Assembly (NCBI GenBank): GCA_934645125.1
Contig: CAKUDT010000042.1
Coordinates: 1 to 8,825 of the forward strand
DNA from: an uncultured Eggerthellaceae bacterium
GTDB taxonomy: Bacteria > Actinomycetota > Coriobacteriia > Coriobacteriales > Eggerthellaceae
DNA: 8,825 bases
Direction of reading: 5' to 3'
Under the pieces are notes generated by a model that was given only the letters and a program-made list of their open reading frames with translations, was not told where the DNA came from and ran no database searches. A program made the translations under genes and the position numbers. Positions 1 to 7,488 of this stretch are shown piece by piece (the first letter of the stretch is position 1; each line of letters starts with the position of its first letter).

Positions 1-13
1 GATCTGCAGGATA

Positions 14-58
14 AAACGCAATGTTGCATTTACCTTTGCAGCGTTGCGTTTAGTTTTT
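14..58 (+). terminator. Intrinsic terminator of an upstream + strand gene outside the window
   Basis: A 15-bp stem (14-28 with 37-51) contains two G-U wobbles and an 8-nt loop. It is followed by a five-T run at 54-58. A TAA in frame 3 at 12-14 touches the base of the stem, so the upstream gene may end there with codons for Ser-Ala-Gly, but too little is visible to call it. The opposite strand has only four Ts after the stem, so it would be a weaker terminator in that direction. Confidence 0.65.
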
Positions 59-74
59 CGAGTGACCAACATAA

Positions 75-110
75 AATTGTTGACAAAAGGTGGGGTAATT
101 TGTCAACAAA
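75..110. repeat. 36-bp direct repeat, copy 1, containing an 11-11-11 palindrome
   Basis: This block is identical over all 36 bases to 7583-7618 and lies in the same orientation. Its core is a perfect inverted repeat, TTGTTGACAAA (77-87) and TTTGTCAACAA (99-109), around an asymmetric 11-nt spacer AGGTGGGGTAA. Each arm contains TTGACA reading inward, one per strand, but no convincing -10 follows at the right distance. It could be a recombination site, an operator, or a dispersed intergenic repeat; the sequence alone does not decide between these. Confidence 0.9.
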
Positions 111-134
111 TACATCGACAAACAATAGAAAGAA

Positions 135-171
135 CGTTACAATAACGCCGTTATTGATAATGGTGTTATTG
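135..171. promoter_or_regulatory. Cluster of palindromic half-sites in front of tetR, candidate TetR operator
   Basis: Several symmetric elements overlap here: CGTTA-CAA-TAACG (135-147), CAATAAC-GCC-GTTATTG (140-156), and a further GTTATTG (165-171). TetR-family repressors often bind palindromes of this size just upstream of their own gene and autoregulate. The cluster ends 16 bases before the tetR start codon, where a bound dimer could block transcription. GATAAT (156-161) could be a -10, but it has no good -35 partner, so the promoter is not assigned. That TetR binds here is inference. Confidence 0.45.
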
Positions 172-186
172 AACGCAGGAAGAAGC

Positions 187-795
187 ATGACCAACAAGGA
201 TCACTCGCTGGATAGTAGAATCATTCAGGCCGCCTATTCGGAGTTTCTTGCTTACGGTTTCCAGAAGGCTTCCCTCCATAAAATTGCAGAGAAAGCTGGC
301 GTCACCACGGGAGCCATTTACACGCGGTACAAAAACAAAGACGCACTGTTTCTCAGTTTGCTCCAGAATTTCTTTGAAGCAATGAACATCCTCTTCGCCC
401 CCATTGCCGAAGAATACGAAAAAGCGAAGCTCAGCGTGCAGCCAGAAGACATTCTTCGCACCATAAACGCCGAGGAGCAAATATATTTCCAACTGCTGAC
501 CGAACACTATGATGATTGCACGTTGTTCTTCTGCCGCAGCGATGGCAGCTCGGTTGAAACAATGCTCGATGAACTCATGGATCGCAAAACAGAACAAACG
601 GTTGAATTCTTTTCACATATCTATGGAAAAGAACCGAATGCCGATGCGATTCGTCTTTTGATGGGTTCCCAGTTCTGGTACTTCCGTCGGTTGCTAAGCA
701 GACAGCTGGAGAAAGACAGGATGTTTGCCTGCTTGCGGTCGGTCCTTGATTTCACCAATGCCGGCTGGCAGCAGCTGTGCAACACCCTGCAATAA
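187..795 (+). CDS. TetR/AcrR-family transcriptional regulator
   Basis: This encodes a 202-residue one-component regulator, the usual length for the family. Residues 11-60 form the N-terminal three-helix DNA-binding domain, with the helix-turn-helix at about 29-51 and the typical recognition-helix segment TTGAIYTRYKNKDAL. The rest is the helical ligand-binding and dimerisation domain, which has no informative match and leaves the effector unknown. The ATG at 187 is chosen because AGGA (177-180) is suitably spaced and the protein then begins just before the HTH. A longer frame using TTG at 100 would start inside the palindromic repeat. The gene lies upstream of and co-directional with the transporter operon but is separated from it by a terminator. 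A role as local repressor of itself and the transporter genes is inferred from context. Confidence 0.9.
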   Translation: MTNKDHSLDSRIIQAAYSEFLAYGFQKASLHKIAEKAGVTTGAIYTRYKNKDALFLSLLQNFFEAMNILFAPIAEEYEKAKLSVQPEDILRTINAEEQIYFQLLTEHYDDCTLFFCRSDGSSVETMLDELMDRKTEQTVEFFSHIYGKEPNADAIRLLMGSQFWYFRRLLSRQLEKDRMFACLRSVLDFTNAGWQQLCNTLQ

Positions 796-809
796 GGCTG
801 CAAAACCCA

Positions 810-847
810 GGGGCGGGGCCCCAGGACGGTCATTCCGTCTTTTTTTT
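810..847 (+). terminator. Intrinsic terminator between tetR and the transporter operon
   Basis: The hairpin GACGG-TCATT-CCGTC (825-839), with a possible extra G-U pair, is followed by eight Ts (840-847). Just upstream is a second, very GC-rich hairpin GGGGC-GGG-GCCCC (810-822). If that stem extends through its outer CC/GG pairs it takes bases 824-825 and competes with the terminator stem. The pair could therefore terminate constitutively or be a simple switch; only the terminator itself is well supported. Confidence 0.7.
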
Positions 848-853
848 GAACCA

Positions 854-869
854 TAGTTAGACATAACTA
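854..869. promoter_or_regulatory. Palindrome TAGTTA-N4-TAACTA before the operon, candidate operator
   Basis: A perfect 6-bp inverted repeat with spacer GACA lies between the tetR terminator and the first operon gene, 22 bases before its ATG, where the operon promoter and 5' leader must be. It also contains GTTAG (856-860) and CTAAC (867-871), half-sites reminiscent of DtxR/IdeR-type metal boxes. Its GTTA...TAAC pattern also recurs before tetR, with one base less spacing. Either the local TetR or a metal regulator could bind. TTGAAC (846-851) is a possible -35 without a clear -10. Confidence 0.5.
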
Positions 870-891
870 ACTTACAAAGAGAAAGATTCCA

Positions 892-3060
892 ATGATAGAT
901 TTTGAATACGAATTTCGGTATGACGAGGAAAAACAAACGGCTTTACAAAAAACCAACGGCGCGATTCCCGCCGGACGCTGCGTGGTGCTCTGCGGCAAGA
1001 GCGGCTGCGGCAAATCCACACTGCTGCGGTGCATCAACGGATTGATTCCGCAGTGCTACGAAGGCGACCTAAAGGGTTTCTGCCATCTGAACGGGCAGAG
1101 CACCGCTGGTATGAGCATCGGCGAAATCGGCAAATTAGTCGCTTCGGTTTTTCAGGATCCGCGGAGCCAGTTTTTCACCGTGAACAGCTCCAACGAAGTG
1201 GCTTTTGGACTGGAGAACCACGGCCTGCCGCAAGAAGCTATCCGTCGGCGGGTAGATGAGGCATTTCGTGTGTTTGACCTGGAGAAACTAAAAAACCGCA
1301 ACGTTTACGAGCTATCAAGCGGCGAACGGCAGCTCATCTCCATTCTTTCGGCGTGGGCAATGGACACCGATATTTTTCTTCTGGATGAGCCCACAGCGAA
1401 TCTGGATTTCGCTGCTACACAGCACTTAAGAGATATTTTACTTGCGCTGAAAAAGCAAGGTAAAACGTTGCTGCTCAGCGAACACCGACTGTACTACCTT
1501 ACCGATATTGCTGATGAGTACTGGACAATGGCAAACGGCAAGATTGAAAGCAGGTACACAGCCGCAGAGGCAAAGGCGCTTTCAGAAAAGCAGAGGCATT
1601 CGTTTTCCCTGCGCACCCTTGACCTAGCAAAGATCACCGTGCCGAATAAGCTTCTACCAGCAGAAACAACAACAGAAGCGCTCTGCGTTTCAAACATACG
1701 CTATACCTACCGCGGAAAATCAAAGAGCACGCTTTCCGGCATTGGTTTTTCTGTTCGAACGCATGAAATCGTAGGGCTTGCGGGGGCTAACGGCTGCGGC
1801 AAAACCACACTCGGCAAGCTGATTGCGGGGCTCTATAAGCCTTCGAGCGGACAGATATCTCTGCTCAACAAAGTGCGGAGCCCAAAAGAACTGCAAAAGC
1901 ACGTGCTGTTCATCATGCAAGAAACGGAGTTTCAATTCTTCACGAACTCCGTTCTGCACGAACTGCAATATGAGCACAACGTTACTCCGGAATTCGAGAA
2001 AAAGACGGAAGCGCTTCTCAAAAGCATGGATATGTGGAGCTGCCGAAACCGCCACCCATTCTCCCTCTCCGGCGGACAAATGCAGCGGCTAGCATTGATG
2101 ACGGCATACCTTTCCGAAAAGCCCATCATCATACTAGACGAACCAACAGCGGGCCAGGACGCAGAAAGCCTGGAACGATGCGTGGGGCTTATTCGGGAGA
2201 TGCGAAAAGAGAAAACGGTTCTTATCATCACTCACGATTTGGAGCTGATTGCAGGCGCTTGCGATCGGTGCATTGGCCTTTCGAATGGACGAATCGAATC
2301 GGAGTTCCCCGTCAAAACGGACTGCGATCTGCAAGACATTCGGCGCTATATGGAGCATTTCCACTCCACAAGGACTCCGCCTTCGCCGCTGAAACCGTAC
2401 AAAGAGCGCTTTCACCCAGTGACAAAGCTCCTTTTTTGCCTTGTCCTTATGATTGTCATCTCCACTTCAAACAATCATCTTGTGTATGCCACTTACGCGG
2501 CGCTACTTCTACTGGCAATAGCAGATGGTTGGCTTGGAACAGCGCTTATGGGCGGTGCAAGCTTCGGACTGCTTTGGGCGGCAGACGCATTGCTTCCAGG
2601 CACGGTATTCTCGTTTATGCTGGTTTTATTCCCCCGAATCATTGCCATCGGCATTTCCATGCAAACGCTCATCGGACGAAACGAAGCCAGCCGCACCTTG
2701 GCGGCGCTACGAAACATACACCTACCAGAACAACTTATCATGATTGTGGCGGTAATCTTCCGCTTTTTCCCTGTGTTATCAGGCGATATGAATCTGCTGC
2801 GGCAATCCATTCGCACCCGTGGAGCATTCGTAACACCATGGCAAAAACTCAAGGCGCTCCCCTCGTATCTTGAGATACTGACCGTTCCTATGGCGTTGCG
2901 CGTCATCCGCATTGCCGAAACATTGTCCGCCTCTGCCGAAACGCGCGGCATTGGCCTGAAGAACCGAAAAAGCAACTACCTGCTCCTTCGGTTCTCGCCA
3001 TGGGACTTTGCATTCTGTGTCCTGCTGGCAGCAGCCGTCGCCGTCGGTCTTATTTTGTGA
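892..3060 (+). CDS. ECF transporter energizing module, EcfA-EcfA'-EcfT fusion (MptC-like)
   Basis: This 722-residue protein joins three subunits that are usually separate. Residues 1-235 are the first ATPase: Walker A GKSGCGKST (35-43), Q-loop Q88, signature LSSGE (141-145, one change from LSGGE), Walker B with D165/E166, and H198. Residues 262-480 are the second ATPase: Walker A GANGCGKTT (298-306), Q343, LSGGQ (392-396), D416/E417 and H448. Residues 500-722 are a CbiQ/EcfT-like membrane domain with several hydrophobic helices and two Thr-Arg-Gly motifs (642-644, 684-686), matching the paired XRX coupling motifs of EcfT. Both ATPases look catalytically intact. The protein should power uptake by the adjacent S-component. 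The start is supported by position and a modest purine-rich site (AGAGAAAG). The MptC resemblance is recalled knowledge. Confidence 0.92.
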   Translation: MIDFEYEFRYDEEKQTALQKTNGAIPAGRCVVLCGKSGCGKSTLLRCINGLIPQCYEGDLKGFCHLNGQSTAGMSIGEIGKLVASVFQDPRSQFFTVNSSNEVAFGLENHGLPQEAIRRRVDEAFRVFDLEKLKNRNVYELSSGERQLISILSAWAMDTDIFLLDEPTANLDFAATQHLRDILLALKKQGKTLLLSEHRLYYLTDIADEYWTMANGKIESRYTAAEAKALSEKQRHSFSLRTLDLAKITVPNKLLPAETTTEALCVSNIRYTYRGKSKSTLSGIGFSVRTHEIVGLAGANGCGKTTLGKLIAGLYKPSSGQISLLNKVRSPKELQKHVLFIMQETEFQFFTNSVLHELQYEHNVTPEFEKKTEALLKSMDMWSCRNRHPFSLSGGQMQRLALMTAYLSEKPIIILDEPTAGQDAESLERCVGLIREMRKEKTVLIITHDLELIAGACDRCIGLSNGRIESEFPVKTDCDLQDIRRYMEHFHSTRTPPSPLKPYKERFHPVTKLLFCLVLMIVISTSNNHLVYATYAALLLLAIADGWLGTALMGGASFGLLWAADALLPGTVFSFMLVLFPRIIAIGISMQTLIGRNEASRTLAALRNIHLPEQLIMIVAVIFRFFPVLSGDMNLLRQSIRTRGAFVTPWQKLKALPSYLEILTVPMALRVIRIAETLSASAETRGIGLKNRKSNYLLLRFSPWDFAFCVLLAAAVAVGLIL

Positions 3061-3118
3061 TAGCCGCCCAAAATGGCTTTCGAATACAAACACCCGTCAA
3101 ATCAAAGGAGTCTTCACC

Positions 3119-3694
3119 ATGAACACTGCAATCGTCAATAGGCTAAAGATTAAAGACGTTATTACCGTCGTTCTGCTTGCCCTTATCAACGTAGTCATCT
3201 TCTTCGCGAGTTCCGTACTGTACGCAACGCCTGTCACTATCATTCTCATGCCGGTATTCTTTGCCCTCTTGGAAGGCATTGTCTATTTCATCATTGGCAC
3301 AAAGGTGAAAAAACCCGGCGCGATTCTCATTTACAGCATTGTCCGCGCCATCATGGGTGGATACCTGCCGTATGTTGTCTTGTTTATTCTCTCTGGCGTT
3401 ATTGCTGAGCTGCTGCTGTGGAAGATGGGTTATGGCAATGCGAAGGCACTGACCATCAGCTACGTTGTCAATCAGGTGCTTGCCTCCTTCGGCAGCACCA
3501 TCATTCCCTACGCCATTGCCGCCAAAGCCATGGCTGAACAGATGGTCACCGACGGACGCCAGGATGCCATCCTTGCCGCATCCCAGCTTTTGCAGTCGTG
3601 GGTGCCCGTTGCGCTGGTAGCCGGTGTTATTGTTGCTGCGCTCATCGGCGCCACCATTGGTAAGCGCATCGTAAAAAAGCACTTGGCGGCATAA
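3119..3694 (+). CDS. ECF transporter substrate-binding S-component, Trep_Strep/MptD family
   Basis: This encodes a 191-residue, very hydrophobic protein with about six membrane helices (near 14-34, 39-60, 66-82, 85-101, 111-135 and 161-183), the size and topology of ECF S-components. Its place directly after the energizing fusion, and the sequence style (N-terminal LKIKDVI, small-residue helices, basic C-terminus KRIVKKHLAA), fit the family annotated as Trep_Strep or MptD-like putative S-component. It should bind the substrate in the membrane and couple to the EcfT domain of the preceding protein. The start at 3119 is set by a strong ribosome site AAAGGAG (3104-3110), eight bases upstream. 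An in-frame extension back to 3008 would overlap the preceding gene and is less likely. The substrate is not deducible from sequence; the operon context suggests a metal chelate. Confidence 0.88.
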   Translation: MNTAIVNRLKIKDVITVVLLALINVVIFFASSVLYATPVTIILMPVFFALLEGIVYFIIGTKVKKPGAILIYSIVRAIMGGYLPYVVLFILSGVIAELLLWKMGYGNAKALTISYVVNQVLASFGSTIIPYAIAAKAMAEQMVTDGRQDAILAASQLLQSWVPVALVAGVIVAALIGATIGKRIVKKHLAA

Positions 3695-3711
3695 AAGAAA
3701 GGTCGCAATCC

Positions 3712-5472
3712 ATGAACAAGATCCCCGAACAAAAGCGATCTGCTGCCTCGTGGCTGGTAGAGCTTGCGAAAGGGAAACGCGGCGAATACGCCTTGAGCAT
3801 TTTCGTAGCGCTCTTGGGCGTCGCCTGCTCCCTTGCACCGTATTTCATCACCATTCAGATCATCACCGCACTGGTAGGTGGCACAGCAGAGCTCTCTTAC
3901 TGCCTGACGCTCTGTGCGTGGATGGCGGGCTTCTGGGTAGCACGCTATGTGCTGCACAGCATTTCCACTGCCCTTTCTCACCATGCCACCTTTCATGTAC
4001 TTGCCACCACCAGAACGCGGCTGCTTGACAAGCTGGCCACGTTGCCGCTGGGCACGGTGCTTGAGCGTCACTCTGGATCCTACAAAAATATCATTGTAGA
4101 GCGCGTTGATTCCATCGAAACCACTCTTGCCCATCTCCTGCCCGAAATGACAGCCAATATCGTTTGTGCGTTGGCAGTGCTGGCGTTACTGTTCTTTGAG
4201 GATTGGCGCATGGGGCTTTCCATGCTTATTGTTCTGCCGCTGGGTATTCTCTGCTTTGCATCCATGTTCAGCGGATATAGCGAAAAATTCCAGCGCACCA
4301 TTACCTCCACAAAGGCGCTCAACGACACCGCCGTGGAATACATCAGCGGCATTGAGGTCATCAAGGCCTTCGGCCAGTCCAAAACCAGCTACGCAAAATT
4401 CGTCTCCGCCGCGAAAGAAGGTGCCGACTGCTTCATCGACTGGATGCGTGGAAGCCTCTTCGGACAGGTGGCGGGCATGGCAATCCTTCCTTCTACCCTG
4501 CTTGGTGTTTTACCCGTAGGCTGCCTGCTTTATATGCAGGGCACGCTTTCGGTGGAAACATTTCTGTCGGTCATCGTTCTGTCCTTCGGCGTTATGCAGC
4601 CGCTGATCACCGCATTCTCCTACACCGACGACATCGCGCAGGTTAAAACGATTGTGGGCGAAGTAGCAGAGGTGCTGTCTGGCAAGGATATGCAACGTCC
4701 CGAAAAAGCAGAGAAGTTGCCTTTGGATAACGCTATCGAATTGAAAAACGTTCGCTTCGCCTATTGCAACAAAGAAGTGCTACACGGAATCAACCTGCGC
4801 ATTGAGCCTGGAACGGTCAACGCCCTTGTAGGACCCTCGGGCAGTGGAAAATCCACTATTGCCCGATTGATTGCCTCTCTGTGGGACGTGAAAGACGGCA
4901 TAATCGAATTGGGCGGCGTGGACATTCGCCGGCTTCCGCTCAAGGACTGCGCCGATCGGATTGCCTACGTGTCACAGGACAACTACCTATTCGATCTTTC
5001 CGTGATGGACAATATCCGCCTGGGCAGAAAGGGTACAAGCGACAAGGAAGTAATCGCCGCAGCAAAGAAATGCGGCTGTCATGAGTTTATCGCGGGTCTG
5101 GAAAACGGCTATCAAACAGTCTGCGGCGCTTCCGGCGGACACCTATCCGGCGGCGAGCGGCAGCGTATTTCCATTGCTCGGGCCATGCTGAAAGACGCAC
5201 CCATTGTCATTCTGGACGAGGCCACCTCCTACACCGATCCAGAGAATGAAGCGGTCATTCAATCGGCATTGTCCCAGTTGGTGCAAGGAAAGACGCTGCT
5301 TGTCATCGCGCATCGCCTGTCCACCATTGCAGATGCCGACCAGATTATTGTCGTCAATCGGGGCAATATCGAAGCCACCGGCACGCAAGCAGAGCTTCTT
5401 GCGTCTTGCCCTCTTTATCAAGCCATGTGGGAAGCCCACATCAGCGTAAAAGACAAAGAGGAGGCAGCATAA
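3712..5472 (+). CDS. ABC half-transporter, membrane plus ATPase domain, first of a pair (IrtA/B- or YbtP/Q-like)
   Basis: This 586-residue protein has an exporter-fold membrane domain (residues about 20-310, six helices near 25-54, 61-86, 146-163, 168-186, 250-273 and 282-300) followed by a nucleotide-binding domain. The ATPase motifs are complete: Walker A GPSGSGKST (374-382), Q422, signature LSGGE (478-482), Walker B D502/E503 and H534. After Walker B comes ATSYTDPENE, similar to the segment I recall from siderophore-import half-transporters of the Irt/Ybt group. It starts 17 bases after the S-component gene behind AAAGG (3698-3702), and its stop overlaps the next start. It probably forms a heterodimer with the next product. 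Import is inferred from operon context; the fold alone would also allow export. Confidence 0.9.
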   Translation: MNKIPEQKRSAASWLVELAKGKRGEYALSIFVALLGVACSLAPYFITIQIITALVGGTAELSYCLTLCAWMAGFWVARYVLHSISTALSHHATFHVLATTRTRLLDKLATLPLGTVLERHSGSYKNIIVERVDSIETTLAHLLPEMTANIVCALAVLALLFFEDWRMGLSMLIVLPLGILCFASMFSGYSEKFQRTITSTKALNDTAVEYISGIEVIKAFGQSKTSYAKFVSAAKEGADCFIDWMRGSLFGQVAGMAILPSTLLGVLPVGCLLYMQGTLSVETFLSVIVLSFGVMQPLITAFSYTDDIAQVKTIVGEVAEVLSGKDMQRPEKAEKLPLDNAIELKNVRFAYCNKEVLHGINLRIEPGTVNALVGPSGSGKSTIARLIASLWDVKDGIIELGGVDIRRLPLKDCADRIAYVSQDNYLFDLSVMDNIRLGRKGTSDKEVIAAAKKCGCHEFIAGLENGYQTVCGASGGHLSGGERQRISIARAMLKDAPIVILDEATSYTDPENEAVIQSALSQLVQGKTLLVIAHRLSTIADADQIIVVNRGNIEATGTQAELLASCPLYQAMWEAHISVKDKEEAA

Positions 5473-7205
5473 TGTTTCGGACGCTGAAAAAATTCTTTGC
5501 CTTCTGCGGGGCTGATAACCGCAAAATGTTCGTGGTTTCCATTTGGCTGGGCGTAATCAGCGCTATCTGCTCCGCCATGCGCATCCCGGCCGCCGCCATC
5601 GTCATTTATGCGCTTTTGAACCAAAGCGTTACTATGACCACCCTTTGGACAAGCCTTGGCATTATCGTCGCTTCTTTGATAGTGACCATCGCTATCAACA
5701 TGAAGGCCACCATGCTGCAGACCCGCGCGGGCTACCGTGCCTGCGCCAACAAACGCATCGAGATTGCAGAGCACCTGCGCTACCTCCCTATGGGCTGGTT
5801 CAACGACAACAGTCTGGGCGAAGTTACTTCTGTTACCACCAACACCATGGAGAATATGGCCAATGTTGCCACGCGCGTGGTAATGGTCACGACACGCGGA
5901 TTCCTGACCTCCGCTCTCATCGCAGTTATGATGTTCTTTTTCGACTGGCGCATAGGGCTCATAACGCTGGCAGGGCTCGTATTGTTCTTCGCCATCAACG
6001 CTGCCATGCAGCAAACAGAGCAAGATCTTGCCAAGCGAAAATTCAACGCCGATGAGCGCCTGGTCTCCAAAGTGCTGGAATATGTGCAAGGAATCGCCGA
6101 AATAAAGAGTTTTGACCTGATCCACGATTCAACAACGCAGGTACACAGCGCCGTAGAGGAAGCTCGACAAGCATCCTTTGCCATGGAGATACCGTCGGTG
6201 CTTTATATGCTGGCACAATTCGCAATCAACAAGCTCACCGGCGTTGCTATTTGCGCCGCTGCAATTATCTTTTACTTCGGCGGCACAATGGAGCTTGCCA
6301 ACTGCCTTCTCATGCTGATCTGCTCGTTTATATTTTTCGAACAGCTCGACAGCGCCGGAAGCTTCTCGTCCTTGTTTCGTTCTATCGACATCGGCGTAAA
6401 CAAGGCAAATGCCATTCTGGGCATAAAGCCCATGGATATTGATGGAAAGGAACTATCGCCAGCGCAAAAAGACATTGTGCTTCGCCAGGTAAATTTTTCC
6501 TATGACAGCAAGCAGATTCTCCATGATGTATCGCTAACGATACCGGAAAAAACCACCGTCGCCATTGTCGGCCCCTCTGGAAGTGGCAAGACCACACTTT
6601 GCAATCTTATGGCGCGATTCTGGGATGTGCAATCAGGCAGCGTGAGCTTGGGCGGACACGATGTGCGGGAATACAGCTACGACAGCCTTATCGGCAACTT
6701 CTCCTTCGTGTTCCAGCGGACCTATTTGTTCTCGGACACCATCGCCAACAACATCCGTTTCGGAAAACCCCAGGCCTCTATGGAAGAAGTAGAAGCCGCA
6801 GCGAAAAAGGCACGCTGCTACGACTTCATCATGGCACTGCCGGAAGGATTCGATACCGTCATTGGCGAAGGCGGCGCAACGCTTTCCGGCGGTGAGCGCC
6901 AGCGCATTTCCATTGCTCGGGCAATCATGAAAGACGCGCCCATCATCATCCTTGACGAGGCAACAGCCAATGTGGATCCAGAAAACGAAAAGGACCTGAT
7001 GGAAGCCGTTTCTGAGCTGACCCACGACAAGACGGTCATCATGATTGCCCATCGGCTGAAAACAGTGCGAAACGCTAACGTGATCTTCGTTGTTGACCAC
7101 GGCGAGATCGTTCAGCAGGGCACCCATGATGAACTAGTTGCCGTGGACGGACTTTACCGCCGCTTCGTAGTAGAGCGCAAGCAGGCTGCCGGTTGGAAAG
7201 TTTGA
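5472..7205 (+). CDS. ABC half-transporter, membrane plus ATPase domain, second of a pair (IrtA/B- or YbtP/Q-like)
   Basis: This 577-residue protein has the same layout as its neighbour: six membrane helices in residues about 19-290, then an ATPase domain with Walker A GPSGSGKTT (367-375), Q415, LSGGE (471-475), Walker B D495/E496 and H527. The D-loop region reads ATANVDPENE, so the two partners differ mainly just after Walker B, and both ATP sites of a heterodimer look competent. The ATG at 5472 shares one base with the preceding stop (TAATG) and has a strong site GAGGAGG (5458-5464) inside the upstream gene, so translation is probably coupled. An in-frame extension back to 5406 would lie within the previous gene and is rejected. 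It is the last operon gene. The heterodimeric-importer interpretation rests on gene order and remembered family resemblance. Confidence 0.9.
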   Translation: MFRTLKKFFAFCGADNRKMFVVSIWLGVISAICSAMRIPAAAIVIYALLNQSVTMTTLWTSLGIIVASLIVTIAINMKATMLQTRAGYRACANKRIEIAEHLRYLPMGWFNDNSLGEVTSVTTNTMENMANVATRVVMVTTRGFLTSALIAVMMFFFDWRIGLITLAGLVLFFAINAAMQQTEQDLAKRKFNADERLVSKVLEYVQGIAEIKSFDLIHDSTTQVHSAVEEARQASFAMEIPSVLYMLAQFAINKLTGVAICAAAIIFYFGGTMELANCLLMLICSFIFFEQLDSAGSFSSLFRSIDIGVNKANAILGIKPMDIDGKELSPAQKDIVLRQVNFSYDSKQILHDVSLTIPEKTTVAIVGPSGSGKTTLCNLMARFWDVQSGSVSLGGHDVREYSYDSLIGNFSFVFQRTYLFSDTIANNIRFGKPQASMEEVEAAAKKARCYDFIMALPEGFDTVIGEGGATLSGGERQRISIARAIMKDAPIIILDEATANVDPENEKDLMEAVSELTHDKTVIMIAHRLKTVRNANVIFVVDHGEIVQQGTHDELVAVDGLYRRFVVERKQAAGWKV

Positions 7206-7398
7206 AGCATGAGCAAGCATCAAATCAATTGCGGATGCTAGCAGACCAGTGGCAAGGGGATGAGCCGACGTGCGACGCTTTGGATAAGTTGAGCGAGCTG
7301 CAAGCCCGAAGAAGCATTATCCAAGCGAAGTCCGTTCGGCAAATCCCTTGCCGGCGGACGACCCTGGATCGCCAAAAGTGACAGAGTTTTTCCGCCCC
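7206..7398. other. Intergenic stretch with an imperfect stem-loop and an unrecognised short open frame
   Basis: No confident gene is seen. One + strand frame stays open from a TTG at 7193, inside the end of the preceding gene, to a TGA ending at 7381. It gives 62 residues including DALDKLSELQARRSIIQAKS, which looks helical but matches no family I know and has no good ribosome site of its own. An ATG at 7210 stops after ten codons. A GC-rich stem-loop lies at 7330-7359 (CGGCAA-ATCCC-TTGCCG, extended by GTCCG/CGGAC with a small bulge). It has no following T-run, so it may stabilise the operon's 3' end rather than terminate. Confidence 0.4.
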
Positions 7399-7409
7399 TG
7401 ATAAAAACG

Positions 7410-7429
7410 ACCCACTTTTCTGTGGGTTT
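7410..7429 (+). terminator. Weak candidate terminator for the transporter operon, within the fold-back element
   Basis: The stem ACCCAC-TTTTCT-GTGGGT (7410-7427) is followed by only two more Ts before ACC. It is the first hairpin with any T-run downstream of the last operon gene. The short T-run makes termination uncertain. Confidence 0.3.
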
Positions 7430-7488
7430 ACCATAGCTTACTTTTTTGCGACCTGGGGAAATGCCGATTTTTAGCGATTGCAAAGAAG

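Noticed and set aside
75..110. XerCD dif site
   Set aside because: Arms of 11 bp fit, but the 11-nt spacer is too long for the 6-8 nt of dif, and two exact copies in direct orientation 7.5 kb apart would be excised by XerCD.
100..186. N-terminal extension of the TetR regulator from TTG at 100; the frame is in fact open back to the window's first base
   Set aside because: The extension runs through the palindromic repeat and operator-like region, has low-complexity composition, and lacks a ribosome site, whereas ATG at 187 has AGGA at good spacing just before the HTH domain.
2034..2873. Long + strand open frame (279 codons) inside the fused ECF gene
   Set aside because: It is a shadow of the real gene in another frame, rich in His, Arg and Pro with no domain. 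The 722-residue frame carries all ABC motifs.
3008..3118. Longer start for the S-component gene
   Set aside because: It would overlap the preceding gene, and the extra residues are a polar out-of-frame reading of EcfT codons. The AAAGGAG site points to 3119.
5406..5471. Longer start for the second ABC half-transporter
   Set aside because: It reads the preceding gene out of frame. The GAGGAGG site and TAATG overlap fix the start at 5472.
5418..6125. Minus-strand open frame of 235 codons opposite the second half-transporter
   Set aside because: It lies antisense to well-supported coding sequence and its composition shows no recognisable domain.
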